A DNA stretch of 6,733 bases from an uncultured Actinomycetes bacterium (GCA_903953195.1 CAJBIS010000209.1:1-6733), one strand, 5' to 3'. Counted from the stretch's first letter, positions 1 through 6,659 are shown. The notes: generated by a model not told the origin, from the sequence alone. Numbers and translations: made by a program.

Positions 1-2
1 CC

Positions 3-341
3 GCCGGCACGGGCGCGCGGGGCATCGCGTTCGACGGCGCCAACATCTGGGTGGCCAACCGGACGGCCAACACCGTCGTCCGCCTCAACCCGTTCAGCGG
101 CGCGGCGGTCGGCTCACCCATCGGTGTCGGTGCGGAGCCGTTCGGTGTCGCCTTCGACGGCGGCAGCATCTGGGTCGCCAACAGCGCCGGTGGGTCCGTC
201 ACTCGCATCGACGCGGCGACGGGGTCGGTGATCGGGACCGTGGCCACGGGTGTCGCTCCCGTCGTGCCCATGTTCGACGGTGCGAACATCTGGGCACCGA
301 ACTTCGGCGCCTCCACGGTCACGAAGCTCCGGGCCTCATGA
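3..341 (+). CDS. Beta-propeller repeat protein (YVTN/Vgb-like), C-terminal fragment
   Basis: Only the last 112 residues are present; the reading frame is open to the left edge, so the true start is outside the window. The GTG at 51 is an internal valine, not a start. Three blades are visible, with FDG motifs at fragment residues 10-12, 51-53 and 91-93, giving a spacing of 41 and 40 residues. Each blade reads roughly FDGxxIWVAN, about five variable residues, then V-T/V-R/K, and the first two continue into a G-rich turn (AAVG, SVIG) and VGxxP. This is the pattern of YVTN/NHL-type propellers such as YncE and virginiamycin B lyase-like proteins, which bind ligands or act as extracellular scaffolds. 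The last blade is diverged (WAPN for WVAN) and stops early at its third strand, as expected if the N-terminus completes the ring. Enzymatic function cannot be inferred. Any signal peptide would be in the missing part. Confidence 0.82.
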   Translation, partial: AGTGARGIAFDGANIWVANRTANTVVRLNPFSGAAVGSPIGVGAEPFGVAFDGGSIWVANSAGGSVTRIDAATGSVIGTVATGVAPVVPMFDGANIWAPNFGASTVTKLRAS

Positions 342-347
342 TCCGTC

Positions 348-371
348 CCGGTCTGCGGCGTCGCGGACCGG
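348..371 (+). terminator. Strong hairpin without T-tract, probable terminator of the propeller gene
   Basis: CCGGTCTGCG (348-357) pairs with CGCGGACCGG (362-371) around a GCGT tetraloop. That is ten pairs, nine Watson-Crick and one T-G wobble. TCCG (342-345) and CGGA (373-376) can extend the stem past small bulges. It starts six bases after the TGA at 339-341. There is no run of T after the stem, so it is not a classical intrinsic terminator. Actinobacterial hairpins lacking a U-tract have been proposed to terminate or to protect 3' ends. The terminator role is inferred from position. Confidence 0.5.
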
Positions 372-385
372 CCGGACTCGACCGT

Positions 386-391
386 TAGGGT
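386..391 (+). promoter_or_regulatory. -10 hexamer TAGGGT for the hydrolase gene, probable leaderless start
   Basis: TAGGGT matches the actinobacterial TANNNT -10 consensus and ends six bases before the GTG at 398. This places the expected transcription start on or within a base or two of the start codon. No Shine-Dalgarno sequence lies at the usual distance. No clear -35 box is visible. Confidence 0.55.
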
Positions 392-397
392 CCGGGT

Positions 398-1588
398 GTG
401 AACGATTCCACGATCGACCGGCCTGCGGCCCCGACCGGCGATGCCCTCGACACCGCGGGCATCCGCGGCCACGTCGACGACGCGTTCGTCGAGTTGGTCG
501 AGCGCATCGAGGCGGAGTCCGCGGAGGGACTGTTCCACACCGCGGCGCAGGTCGTGGTCCGACAGGGCGACGACGTGTTGGTCGACGCCGCCGTCGGCCG
601 CACCCACCGTGGCGGTGCGTTCCAGACCGACACGCTCTCGGCGCTGTACTGCACGGCCAAGCCCATCGTCGCCGCGGCGGTGCTGCGTCTGGTCGCCGAG
701 GACGAACTCAGCCTCGACGACCGACTCGGGGATGTGATCGACGGGCTCACCACGCCGTGGATCGCTGATCGCACCGTCGACGAGGTGCTCGGCCACACCG
801 CCGGCATGCACGGCGTCAACACCGTGCTGGCGCGCATCCTGCCGCCGGCGAGTCGCGCCACGTGGCTGCACGCGACCGAGCCGCCGGCGGCGTGGCGCTT
901 CGGGGTCGACCGTGCCTACGCCGAGTTCGGTGGCTGGTACCTGCTCGGCGAGGTCATCGAGTCGCTCGTCGACGTGCCGTTCGACGAGTACTGCCGGACG
1001 CAGGTCCTCGAGCCGTACGGGGTGGACTCCGACGAGCTGTGGATGCGCATCGCCGCCGACGACTTCCCGGCGGTGAGCGATCGCATCTCGGCGACGTTCG
1101 ACCTGACGATGCACCAGCCCGTGCCGCTGCTCGCCGAGGCCGGCCCCGAGACCGCCGCCGAGTGGAACCCGGCGTTCGGCAGCTACGGGTCGATGTCGGC
1201 GCTGTCGGCGTTCTACCGGGGCCTGCTCGACGACCTCGCCGGGGCGGGCACGGTGCTGCCGGCGGATCTGCTCGACGAGGCGGTCACGGCGCGACTGCCG
1301 TTGACGTTCGACGCGACGCTGCACCGGGACGCCGGCTTCGGACTCGGCTTCATGACACCCCTGTCGTCGCACTTCTTCGGGAACCGCCCGTCGGGCCGGG
1401 CCTTCGGGCACGCCGGACAGGGCGGGACGAGCATCGCGTTCGCCGATCCGGAGCACGACGTCGTGGTCGCCGTGTTGTTCAACGCCGGGCTCGATGCCGA
1501 CACCGCGCTGTCGTTCCGTCGAGTGCACCTGGTCGACGCCGTGTACCGGGGCCTCGGCATCGACGCCACCGGCCACCTCGCCGACTGA
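398..1588 (+). CDS. Class C beta-lactamase-fold hydrolase with Cys in place of the SxxK serine
   Basis: A 396-residue protein of the beta-lactamase/transpeptidase-like family (Pfam Beta-lactamase, PF00144), which includes EstB-type esterases, DD-peptidases and class C beta-lactamases. The N-terminal strand pair (about 48-66, QVVVRQGDDVLVDAAVG) is typical. The catalytic SxxK motif is replaced by C85-T-A-K88, followed by the usual helix AVLRLVAEDELSLDD. HTAGMHG (133-139) matches the family's HTSGL segment. The YxN motif appears as Y174-A-E176 within YAEFGGWYLLGEVIE. The third motif is H338-A-G340 in FGHAGQGGTS, standing for KTG/HxG. Length fits the family. There is no signal peptide or membrane helix, so it should be cytoplasmic, which argues against a cell-wall role. 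GTG at 398 is chosen because a -10 hexamer lies just upstream and the next in-frame Met (residue 137) would remove the catalytic motif. The fold is secure; substrate and even activity are not. It could be a thiol hydrolase, a low-activity esterase, or a binding protein. Confidence 0.92.
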   Translation: MNDSTIDRPAAPTGDALDTAGIRGHVDDAFVELVERIEAESAEGLFHTAAQVVVRQGDDVLVDAAVGRTHRGGAFQTDTLSALYCTAKPIVAAAVLRLVAEDELSLDDRLGDVIDGLTTPWIADRTVDEVLGHTAGMHGVNTVLARILPPASRATWLHATEPPAAWRFGVDRAYAEFGGWYLLGEVIESLVDVPFDEYCRTQVLEPYGVDSDELWMRIAADDFPAVSDRISATFDLTMHQPVPLLAEAGPETAAEWNPAFGSYGSMSALSAFYRGLLDDLAGAGTVLPADLLDEAVTARLPLTFDATLHRDAGFGLGFMTPLSSHFFGNRPSGRAFGHAGQGGTSIAFADPEHDVVVAVLFNAGLDADTALSFRRVHLVDAVYRGLGIDATGHLAD

Positions 1589-1616
1589 GCCCCATCACCG
1601 GCCACCTCGCCGACTG
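1567..1616 (+). repeat. 21-base direct repeat spanning the hydrolase stop codon
   Basis: Positions 1567-1587 recur exactly at 1596-1616, an offset of 29 bases. The first copy encodes the protein's last residues (TGHLAD) and runs into its TGA; the second lies in the spacer, where TGA has become TGG. Both are preceded by CATC, with six extra bases after it in the first copy. A shorter echo, GCCGACTGAG, occurs at 1580-1589 and 1637-1646. This looks like a local tandem duplication that partly decayed. Confidence 0.85.
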
Positions 1617-1680
1617 GGCCACGCCGAGTGCATCAGGCCGACTGAGTCGCACCGACGCCGAGCGCGTAGGTTCGGCCCCT
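1589..1680 (+). other. Spacer between hydrolase and membrane protein genes
   Basis: The 92-base gap contains the second copy of the 21-base repeat, an 11-base palindrome CGACTGAGTCG (1639-1649) that falls near the expected -35 position of the next gene, and the TAGGTT hexamer. No strong terminator hairpin is visible, so some read-through from the hydrolase gene is possible. Confidence 0.5.
1667..1672 (+). promoter_or_regulatory. -10 hexamer TAGGTT for the membrane protein gene, probable leaderless start
   Basis: TAGGTT fits TANNNT and ends eight bases before the GTG at 1681. The intervening bases contain no purine-rich ribosome binding site. A transcript beginning at or very near the GTG is the simplest reading. 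The palindrome at 1639-1649 sits about 17-28 bases upstream and might be an operator, but this is speculative. Confidence 0.5.
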
Positions 1681-2535
1681 GTGAACCTCGACGTCGCCAC
1701 CTTCCTGCTCCAGTGGAGCGTGGGTGGGCTGGCGTTCCTGTGGGTGACCAGCCGACGGCGCGAGGTGTCGGTGGGGTACGGCTGGTTGCTGCGCGGGGTC
1801 TACGGGCTGATGGCGCTGGGCGCGTTCGTCGCCGGTCGCCGCTACGACCCGGTGCTCGTGCGCGACGCCACGGCACTCGCCGTCGCCGTGGCCTGCGCCG
1901 CGGTGACGTGGGTGTCGTGGGTCCGGCGGTCCGCCGGCGTGCTGCACCAGCGCGAGCGGGTGGCCGTGCGCTCGGCGCGCATCGAGGAGATGACCGGGAT
2001 CGAACGCTCCGAGCAGCAGTTCGACGACTCGGCGCCCGAGTTCCCACCGGCGCTCGACCTGATCGCCCCGGCGATCGGTCTCATCGGACTCGTCGCCGGT
2101 GGCATCAGCGCGGGCGACCCCGCGTGGTTGTCGGTGGCGCGCACTCTGGTCGGCGCCGCGTTCCTCGGGTGCGTGAGCGACGCGATGCTCCTCGGCCACT
2201 GGTACCTGACGCAGCCGGGGCTGCCGCGGGCGCCACTGCTGGAACTCGTCCGCATGCTGATGTGGCTGTGGCCGATCGAGGTGCTGTTGCTGCTCGTCCC
2301 GCCCGGCATGATCTCGGCGTTCACCGGCTCGGTCGACGACGGCTACGGCGGCATGCTCGGCTGGTTCTGGTTGGCGTGCGCGGTGACGACGCTCGGGCTG
2401 GTGATCGTGACCCGACTCGCCCTCAAGGAGCGCTACTACTCGGCGGTCATGGCGGCCACGGGGTTGCTGTACCTGGCGATCCTCACCGCGTTCGGAACCG
2501 ACCTGGTGGCCCGGGCGGTGCTGTCCGGCGCGTGA
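1681..2535 (+). CDS. Uncharacterised eight-helix integral membrane protein
   Basis: A 284-residue hydrophobic protein that I do not recognise as a named family. Likely membrane helices are at about residues 5-23, 33-51, 62-80, 124-142, 150-172, 186-207, 224-245 and 253-275. A hydrophilic, charged segment (about 82-122, rich in R, E, D and Q) separates the first three helices from the last five and is probably a cytoplasmic loop. A notable motif is LLGHWYLTQPGLPR (170-183), at the end of helix 5; His173 beside aromatic residues might bind a ligand or cofactor, but that is a guess. No transporter, kinase or protease signature is visible. GTG at 1681 is chosen because it follows a TAGGTT hexamer and begins just before the first helix. 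The same frame stays open far upstream, but that stretch is the shadow of the hydrolase gene. It converges with the decarboxylase-family gene across 45 bases. Confidence 0.8.
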   Translation: MNLDVATFLLQWSVGGLAFLWVTSRRREVSVGYGWLLRGVYGLMALGAFVAGRRYDPVLVRDATALAVAVACAAVTWVSWVRRSAGVLHQRERVAVRSARIEEMTGIERSEQQFDDSAPEFPPALDLIAPAIGLIGLVAGGISAGDPAWLSVARTLVGAAFLGCVSDAMLLGHWYLTQPGLPRAPLLELVRMLMWLWPIEVLLLLVPPGMISAFTGSVDDGYGGMLGWFWLACAVTTLGLVIVTRLALKERYYSAVMAATGLLYLAILTAFGTDLVARAVLSGA

Positions 2536-2550
2536 GCTTCGTGGTGCATC

Positions 2551-2580
2551 CGGCCCGGTCGGATACCGGTCGGACGGCCG
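2551..2580. terminator. Possible bidirectional hairpin between convergent genes
   Basis: An inner stem CCGGT (2555-2559) with ACCGG (2565-2569) and an outer stem CGGC (2551-2554) with GCCG (2577-2580) lie in the 45-base gap where two genes converge. The right arm overlaps a 10-base palindrome GACGGCCGTC (2573-2582). There is no T-tract on either strand, and the stems are separated by an unpaired stretch, so termination is only suggested by position. Confidence 0.3.
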
Positions 2581-2991
2581 TCAGGGGGTCTCGTCGCGGG
2601 TGGCGAGTGCCTTGTTGTGCCGGTGGATCGCGGTCTCGACCATCGTGTTGAGCCCGGCGCCCTTCGGCCAGCCCAGGTAGTGGGTCAGGAAGATCACCAT
2701 CTCCCGCAGGTCGTCGGCGGACAGGTCGCCCTTCGCCAACGTCGACTCGAGTTGGATGCCGAGCGTGTCGTTCAGACCCTCGGCGGCCATCAGCGCGATC
2801 AGCATGAGGCGACGGTCCCGCAACGACAGGCCGGGGCGGTTCCAGATGTCGCCGAAGAGATGCTCGACGGTGTAGCCGAAGAAGTCGCCGCCGCCGTCGC
2901 TGACCTCGAAGCTGTACACCTCGGCCATCCGTTCGAGCCCCGCGGCCCGGATGTCGGTGGTCCCATCAGATGGTTCGGTGTGGTCGGTCAT
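2581..2991 (-). CDS. Carboxymuconolactone decarboxylase (CMD/AhpD-like) family protein
   Basis: A 136-residue, mostly helical protein matching the carboxymuconolactone decarboxylase family (Pfam CMD, PF02627). The recognisable core is GDIWNRPGLSLRDRRLMLIALMAA (47-70), corresponding to the W-x-R-P-G-L-S-x-R-x-R segment of PcaC-like proteins, followed by LGIQLESTLAKGDLSADDLREMVIFLTHYLGWPKG (77-111), the usual 'helix, G, helix, E, Y-x-G-x-P' block. The AhpD-type CxxC redox pair is absent, so it is not an alkylhydroperoxidase. The His that PcaC has in ELxxH appears to be Gln80 here, so true 4-carboxymuconolactone decarboxylase activity is doubtful, and no other beta-ketoadipate genes are nearby. 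It is soluble, and these proteins usually form trimers or hexamers. The ATG at 2991 follows a TAGCGT hexamer. The first 15 residues are polar and probably disordered. Family membership is firm; the reaction is unknown. Confidence 0.87.
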   Translation of the reverse strand: MTDHTEPSDGTTDIRAAGLERMAEVYSFEVSDGGGDFFGYTVEHLFGDIWNRPGLSLRDRRLMLIALMAAEGLNDTLGIQLESTLAKGDLSADDLREMVIFLTHYLGWPKGAGLNTMVETAIHRHNKALATRDETP

Positions 2992-2997
2992 GCCCGA

Positions 2998-3003
2998 ACG
3001 CTA
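2998..3003 (-). promoter_or_regulatory. -10 hexamer TAGCGT for the CMD-family gene, probable leaderless start
   Basis: Read on the minus strand, TAGCGT ends six bases before the ATG (2991). A possible -35 box, GTGACG, lies at 3025-3020, giving a 16-base spacer. The element sits inside GGCCGGTAGC (3009-3000), which also occurs at the metH promoter. No ribosome binding site precedes the ATG. Confidence 0.55.
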
Positions 3004-3036
3004 CCGGCCGCCTGCGAGTCGTCACGGCGTCGAGCA

Positions 3037-3054
3037 CATCCGACGCGCCGGATG
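3037..3054 (-). terminator. Hairpin downstream of metH
   Basis: CATCCG (3037-3042) and CGGATG (3049-3054) form a perfect six-base stem with a six-base loop, 16 bases past the metH stop codon (3071-3073) and upstream of the CMD-family promoter. It has no T-tract. A role in ending or stabilising the metH transcript is inferred from position only. Confidence 0.35.
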
Positions 3055-3070
3055 CACGGGGACGAGCGGG

Positions 3071-6000
3071 TCAGCGGGCGACGAAGTACTTGGCGCGAGG
3101 GTGGTGGCAGATGATCGCGGAGGTCGTCTGTTCCGGCTGGTACTGGAAGCCCGTGTCCTCGTCGCACTCGACGCCGATGCGTGACGCCTCGAGCAGCTCG
3201 GCGACCTGCTGGTTGTCCTCGAGGTCGGGGCACGCCGGGTAGCCCCACGAGTAGCGGCCGCCGCGGTACTGCTGGCGGAACAGTCCGATGAGTCCGGCCG
3301 GCTCCGGGGTGCCCGTCGAGCCCTCGGGGTCCTCGCCGGCGAAGCCCCACTCGGTCCGGATGCGCTGGTGCCAGTACTCGGCGAGCGACTCGGCCATCTC
3401 GACGCCCAGACCGTGCAGCAGCAGATAGTCCTGGTAGGCGTCCGCGGCGAACAGTTCGGCGGCGCGCTCCGAGATGGCCGCACCCATCGTGACGATGTGG
3501 AAGGCCGCGTAGTCGGGCTCGCCGCTGTCGACGGTGCGCAGGAAGTCGGCGATGCACAGGAACGGAACCTTCCGCTGACGAGGGAATCCGAACCGCATGC
3601 GCTCGGTGGTGCGGGACTCGTCGGTCCAGATGACGACATCGGTGCCGTCCGCATTGGCGGGGAAGTACCCGTAGACGACCTGCGGGACGAGCAGGTCCGC
3701 GGCGCGGGCGGCGGCGAGCTGCTCGCGGAAGACCGGGCGCAGACGCTCCTTGAACTGCTCGTCGCTCTCGGTGGTGCCGTCCGCGAGGGTCTCCGGGCGG
3801 AACTGCCACTGGTTGCGGTAGAGCGCCGTGGTGTTCACGAACGACGCGATCTCGTCGATCGGGATGCCCTTGACGACCTTGGATCCGAGGAACGGCGGGA
3901 CGAACACCTCGTTGTCGGCGGCGACGTCGGGGGAGCGGTCGGGGAGCTCGATGCTGTCGTCGACCTCGGCGTGGGTGGTGCGCGGCGGCAGGTCGCGTCC
4001 GCCGGGGACCATGCCGTCGTCGGCGTCGTCCTCGCCGTTGCGGCGGATCTCGCCGAGGCGGTCCATGACCCGCAGGCCCTCGAAGGCGTCCTTGCCGTAG
4101 AACAGTCGTCCGTCGTAGACCTCGCGCAGGTCCTTCTCGACGTAGGTGCGGGTGAGCGCGGCGCCGCCGAGGAGCACCGGGATGTTCGACAGTCCCCGGT
4201 CGTTCAGCTCCTCGAGGTTGTCGCGCATGATCAGCGTCGACTTCACGAGCAGGCCCGACATGCCGATGGCGTCGGCACCCACCTCGAGCGCCTTGTCGAT
4301 CATCTCGGTGATCGAGATCTTGATCCCGAGGTTGTGCACCTCGTACCCGTTGTTCGTGAGGATGATGTCGACGAGGTTCTTGCCGATGTCGTGCACGTCC
4401 CCCTTGACGGTGGCGAGGACGATCGACCCCTTGCCGCCGCCCTCATCGCTCTGCTCCATGTGGGGCTCGAGGTGCGCCACGGACGTCTTCATGGTCTCGG
4501 CCGACTGCAGCACGAACGGCAGCTGCATCTCGCCGGTGGCGAACAGTTCGCCGACGACCTTCATGCCGCTCAGCAGCACGTCGTTGATGATCGAGAGCGC
4601 CGGCATGCCGTCGGCGAGTGCCTCGTCGAGGTCATCGGTGAGGCCCTCGCGATCGCCGTCGATGATGCGCTGCGACAGCCGCTGATCGACCGGCCACCCC
4701 GAGCGGTCCTCGACCACGGTGGTGGTGGCCTCGACGCCGGAGAACACCTCGAGCAGCTTGGTCAGCGGGTCGTACGACTCGTCGCCGCCCGACAGCGTCC
4801 CGGCGCTGCCGCGACGGTCCCAGACCAGGTCGAGGCACACCTCGCGCTGCTCATCGGGGATGCGGTTGAGGGGGATGATCTTCGACGCGTGGACGATGGC
4901 GGAGTCGAGACCCGCCGACACGCACTCGTGCAGGAACACGCTGTTGAGCACGTGGCGGGCCGCGGGGCTGAGGCCGAAGCTGACGTTGCTCAGTCCGAGG
5001 GTGGTGAACGTGCCGGGCAGTTCGGACTTGATGCGACGGATGGCCTCGATCGTGGCGATGGCGTCGCCGCGCAGGTCGTCGTCGCCGGTGGACAGCGGGA
5101 AGGTCAGGGCGTCGAAGATGAGGTCCTGCGGCTCCATGCCGTAGCGCTCGGTGGCGAGTGCGAACAGGCGGTGGGCCACCCGCATCTTCCAGTCGACGTC
5201 GCGGGCCTGGCCCTCCTCGTCGATGAGCAGGCACACCACGGCGGCGCCGTACTCGCGGGCCATGCGGAACACCCGGTCGGCCCGCGAGCCCTCGGCGTCG
5301 CCGTCCTCGAGGTTCGCCGAGTTGAGCACCGCTCGGCCGCCGATCCACTGGAGCCCGGCCTCGAGCACCTCGGGTTCGGTCGAGTCGAGCACGAGCGGCA
5401 CCGACGACTGTGTCGCGAACCGCTGGGCGATCTCGTCCATGTCGGCGGCGCCGTCGCGGCCGACGTAGTCGACGCACACGTCGAGGATGGCGGAACCCTC
5501 GCGGACCTGGTCCTTGGCCATCTGCACGCAGGTGTCCCAGTCCTCCTCGAGCATGGACTCGCGGAACTTCTTGGACCCGTTGGCGTTGGTGCGTTCCCCG
5601 ATGAGCAGCAGGTTGGTGCCGGCATCACCGCTGGTGTCACCGAGCGTGACGGGCGAGTAGATCGACGCCAGACCGTGTTCGAAGACGGGGTTTCGCGGCG
5701 CCGGCGTGAGGTCCGGCACGGCGGCGGCGAGGCCGCGGATGAAGTCGGGTGTGGTGCCGCAGCAGCCGCCGACGGCCCGCACGCCGAACTCCTCGATGAA
5801 CCGGGTCTGGTACTCGACGAACTGCTCGGGTGTGAGGTCGTAGTGCATCCGGCCGTCGACGACGGACGGCAGGCCCGCGTTCGGCATGACCGAGATGGGG
5901 ATGCGGGAGTGCTGCGACAGGTGCCGCAGGTGCTCGCTCATCTCCTCGGGGCCGGTGGCGCAGTTGATCCCGATCACGTCGGGGCGCATCGCGTCGAGCG

Positions 6001-6643
6001 CCACGAGCGCCGCGCCGATCTCGGTGCCGGGCAGCATGCGCCCGGTGAGCTCGATGGTGACCTGCACCTGGATGGGCAGGTCGACCTCGGCGGCGCGCAT
6101 GGCGGCGCGCACACCGTTGATCGCGGCCTTGGCGCCGAGCAGGTCGAACTGCGTCTCGATGATGAACAGGTCGACCCCGCCGTCGATCAGGCCGAGCGCC
6201 TGCTCGGTGTAGAGGTCACGCAGTTCGCCGTACCGGATCTGACCGAGGGACGCGAACCGCGTGCCCGGACCCATCGACCCGGCGACGAATCGTTGGCGGT
6301 CCGCGGTCGTGGCGTCCTCGGCGGCGTCTCGCGCGATGCCGGCGGCGATGCGGTTCAGCTCACGGGTGCGGTCCGCGAGTCCGTACTCGCCGAGGGGCAC
6401 GCCGAACGATCCGAACGTGTCGGTCTCGACCACGTCGGCACCGGCGGCGAAGTACTCGGCGTGCAGCCGCCGGATCACGTCGGGTCGGGTCTCGACCAGG
6501 ATCTCGTTGCAGCCCTCCAGGTCGGGACCGCCGAAGTCATCGGCGGTGAGGCCCTGCTCCTGGAGCCAGGTGCCGGCGCCGCCGTCGAAGATGATCACGC
6601 GCTCGTCGAGGGCACGCAGGTACGGGTGTGTGGGACTCGCCAT
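3071..6643 (-). CDS. metH: Cobalamin-dependent methionine synthase (5-methyltetrahydrofolate-homocysteine methyltransferase)
   Basis: A complete 1190-residue MetH, close to the 1227 residues of E. coli MetH. It transfers methyl from 5-methyltetrahydrofolate through cobalamin to homocysteine in the cytoplasm, the last step of methionine synthesis. Modules in order: homocysteine S-methyltransferase barrel (about 8-320), with zinc ligands C228 in GINCATG and C294-C295 in GGCCGT; pterin-binding barrel (about 340-610), with IGERTNANGSKKF (348-360) and LGLSNVSFG (549-557); B12 cap (about 650-735), with GEMQLPFVLQSAETMK (704-719); Rossmann B12 domain (about 738-870), with D749-V-H751-D-I-G754, where H751 is the lower-axial cobalt ligand, S796-G-L and GGAAL (826-830); an acidic linker (about 870-910); and the reactivation domain (about 915-1190), with WGYPACPD (1133-1140). 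The C-terminus ending in HHPRAKYFVAR is of the short actinobacterial type. The ATG at 6643 follows a -10 hexamer and precedes the conserved LDERVIIFDGGAGT start. No key residue is missing and no frameshift is seen. Confidence 0.98.
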   Translation of the reverse strand: MASPTHPYLRALDERVIIFDGGAGTWLQEQGLTADDFGGPDLEGCNEILVETRPDVIRRLHAEYFAAGADVVETDTFGSFGVPLGEYGLADRTRELNRIAAGIARDAAEDATTADRQRFVAGSMGPGTRFASLGQIRYGELRDLYTEQALGLIDGGVDLFIIETQFDLLGAKAAINGVRAAMRAAEVDLPIQVQVTIELTGRMLPGTEIGAALVALDAMRPDVIGINCATGPEEMSEHLRHLSQHSRIPISVMPNAGLPSVVDGRMHYDLTPEQFVEYQTRFIEEFGVRAVGGCCGTTPDFIRGLAAAVPDLTPAPRNPVFEHGLASIYSPVTLGDTSGDAGTNLLLIGERTNANGSKKFRESMLEEDWDTCVQMAKDQVREGSAILDVCVDYVGRDGAADMDEIAQRFATQSSVPLVLDSTEPEVLEAGLQWIGGRAVLNSANLEDGDAEGSRADRVFRMAREYGAAVVCLLIDEEGQARDVDWKMRVAHRLFALATERYGMEPQDLIFDALTFPLSTGDDDLRGDAIATIEAIRRIKSELPGTFTTLGLSNVSFGLSPAARHVLNSVFLHECVSAGLDSAIVHASKIIPLNRIPDEQREVCLDLVWDRRGSAGTLSGGDESYDPLTKLLEVFSGVEATTTVVEDRSGWPVDQRLSQRIIDGDREGLTDDLDEALADGMPALSIINDVLLSGMKVVGELFATGEMQLPFVLQSAETMKTSVAHLEPHMEQSDEGGGKGSIVLATVKGDVHDIGKNLVDIILTNNGYEVHNLGIKISITEMIDKALEVGADAIGMSGLLVKSTLIMRDNLEELNDRGLSNIPVLLGGAALTRTYVEKDLREVYDGRLFYGKDAFEGLRVMDRLGEIRRNGEDDADDGMVPGGRDLPPRTTHAEVDDSIELPDRSPDVAADNEVFVPPFLGSKVVKGIPIDEIASFVNTTALYRNQWQFRPETLADGTTESDEQFKERLRPVFREQLAAARAADLLVPQVVYGYFPANADGTDVVIWTDESRTTERMRFGFPRQRKVPFLCIADFLRTVDSGEPDYAAFHIVTMGAAISERAAELFAADAYQDYLLLHGLGVEMAESLAEYWHQRIRTEWGFAGEDPEGSTGTPEPAGLIGLFRQQYRGGRYSWGYPACPDLEDNQQVAELLEASRIGVECDEDTGFQYQPEQTTSAIICHHPRAKYFVAR

Positions 6644-6653
6644 GTCGAGCGAG

Positions 6654-6659
6654 AGGCTA
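6654..6659 (-). promoter_or_regulatory. -10 hexamer TAGCCT upstream of metH
   Basis: On the minus strand TAGCCT ends ten bases before the ATG (6643), so transcription would begin at the ATG or only a few bases earlier. It is embedded in GGCCGGTAGC (6665-6656), identical to the sequence at the CMD-family promoter. Such a short leader leaves no room for a cobalamin riboswitch, and none is seen in the 90 bases available. Confidence 0.5.

Larger units (their letters stand above)
342..397. other. Intergenic spacer between propeller gene and hydrolase gene
   Basis: This 56-base gap holds a strong hairpin immediately after the propeller stop and a -10-like hexamer just before the hydrolase start. 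That is consistent with two separate transcription units. Confidence 0.6.

Noticed and set aside
862..1680. Long open frame continuous with the membrane protein gene, suggesting a 557-residue fusion
   Set aside because: The upstream part is an Arg-rich shadow of the hydrolase gene in another frame. The membrane protein has its own GTG with a -10 hexamer at 1667-1672 and starts properly just before its first helix.
1494..2651. Plus-strand 385-residue Arg-rich open frame
   Set aside because: Its composition is that of a frame-shifted reading of the membrane protein gene, whose own frame yields eight coherent hydrophobic helices.
2617..3114. Plus-strand 165-residue open frame across the CMD-family gene
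   Set aside because: It is antisense to a clear family member, has no recognisable domain, and runs through the CMD promoter and into metH.
4146..4685. Plus-strand open frames antisense to metH (also 5151-5468, 5886-6212, 4719-5144)
   Set aside because: They encode Ser/Arg-rich low-complexity sequence, have no family motifs, and mirror the codon bias of metH. These are typical shadows in high-GC DNA.
2581..6643. metH and the CMD-family gene as an operon or functional pair
   Set aside because: They share a strand, but the 79-base gap contains a hairpin and a separate -10 hexamer next to the second gene's ATG, and no metabolic link between them is known to me.
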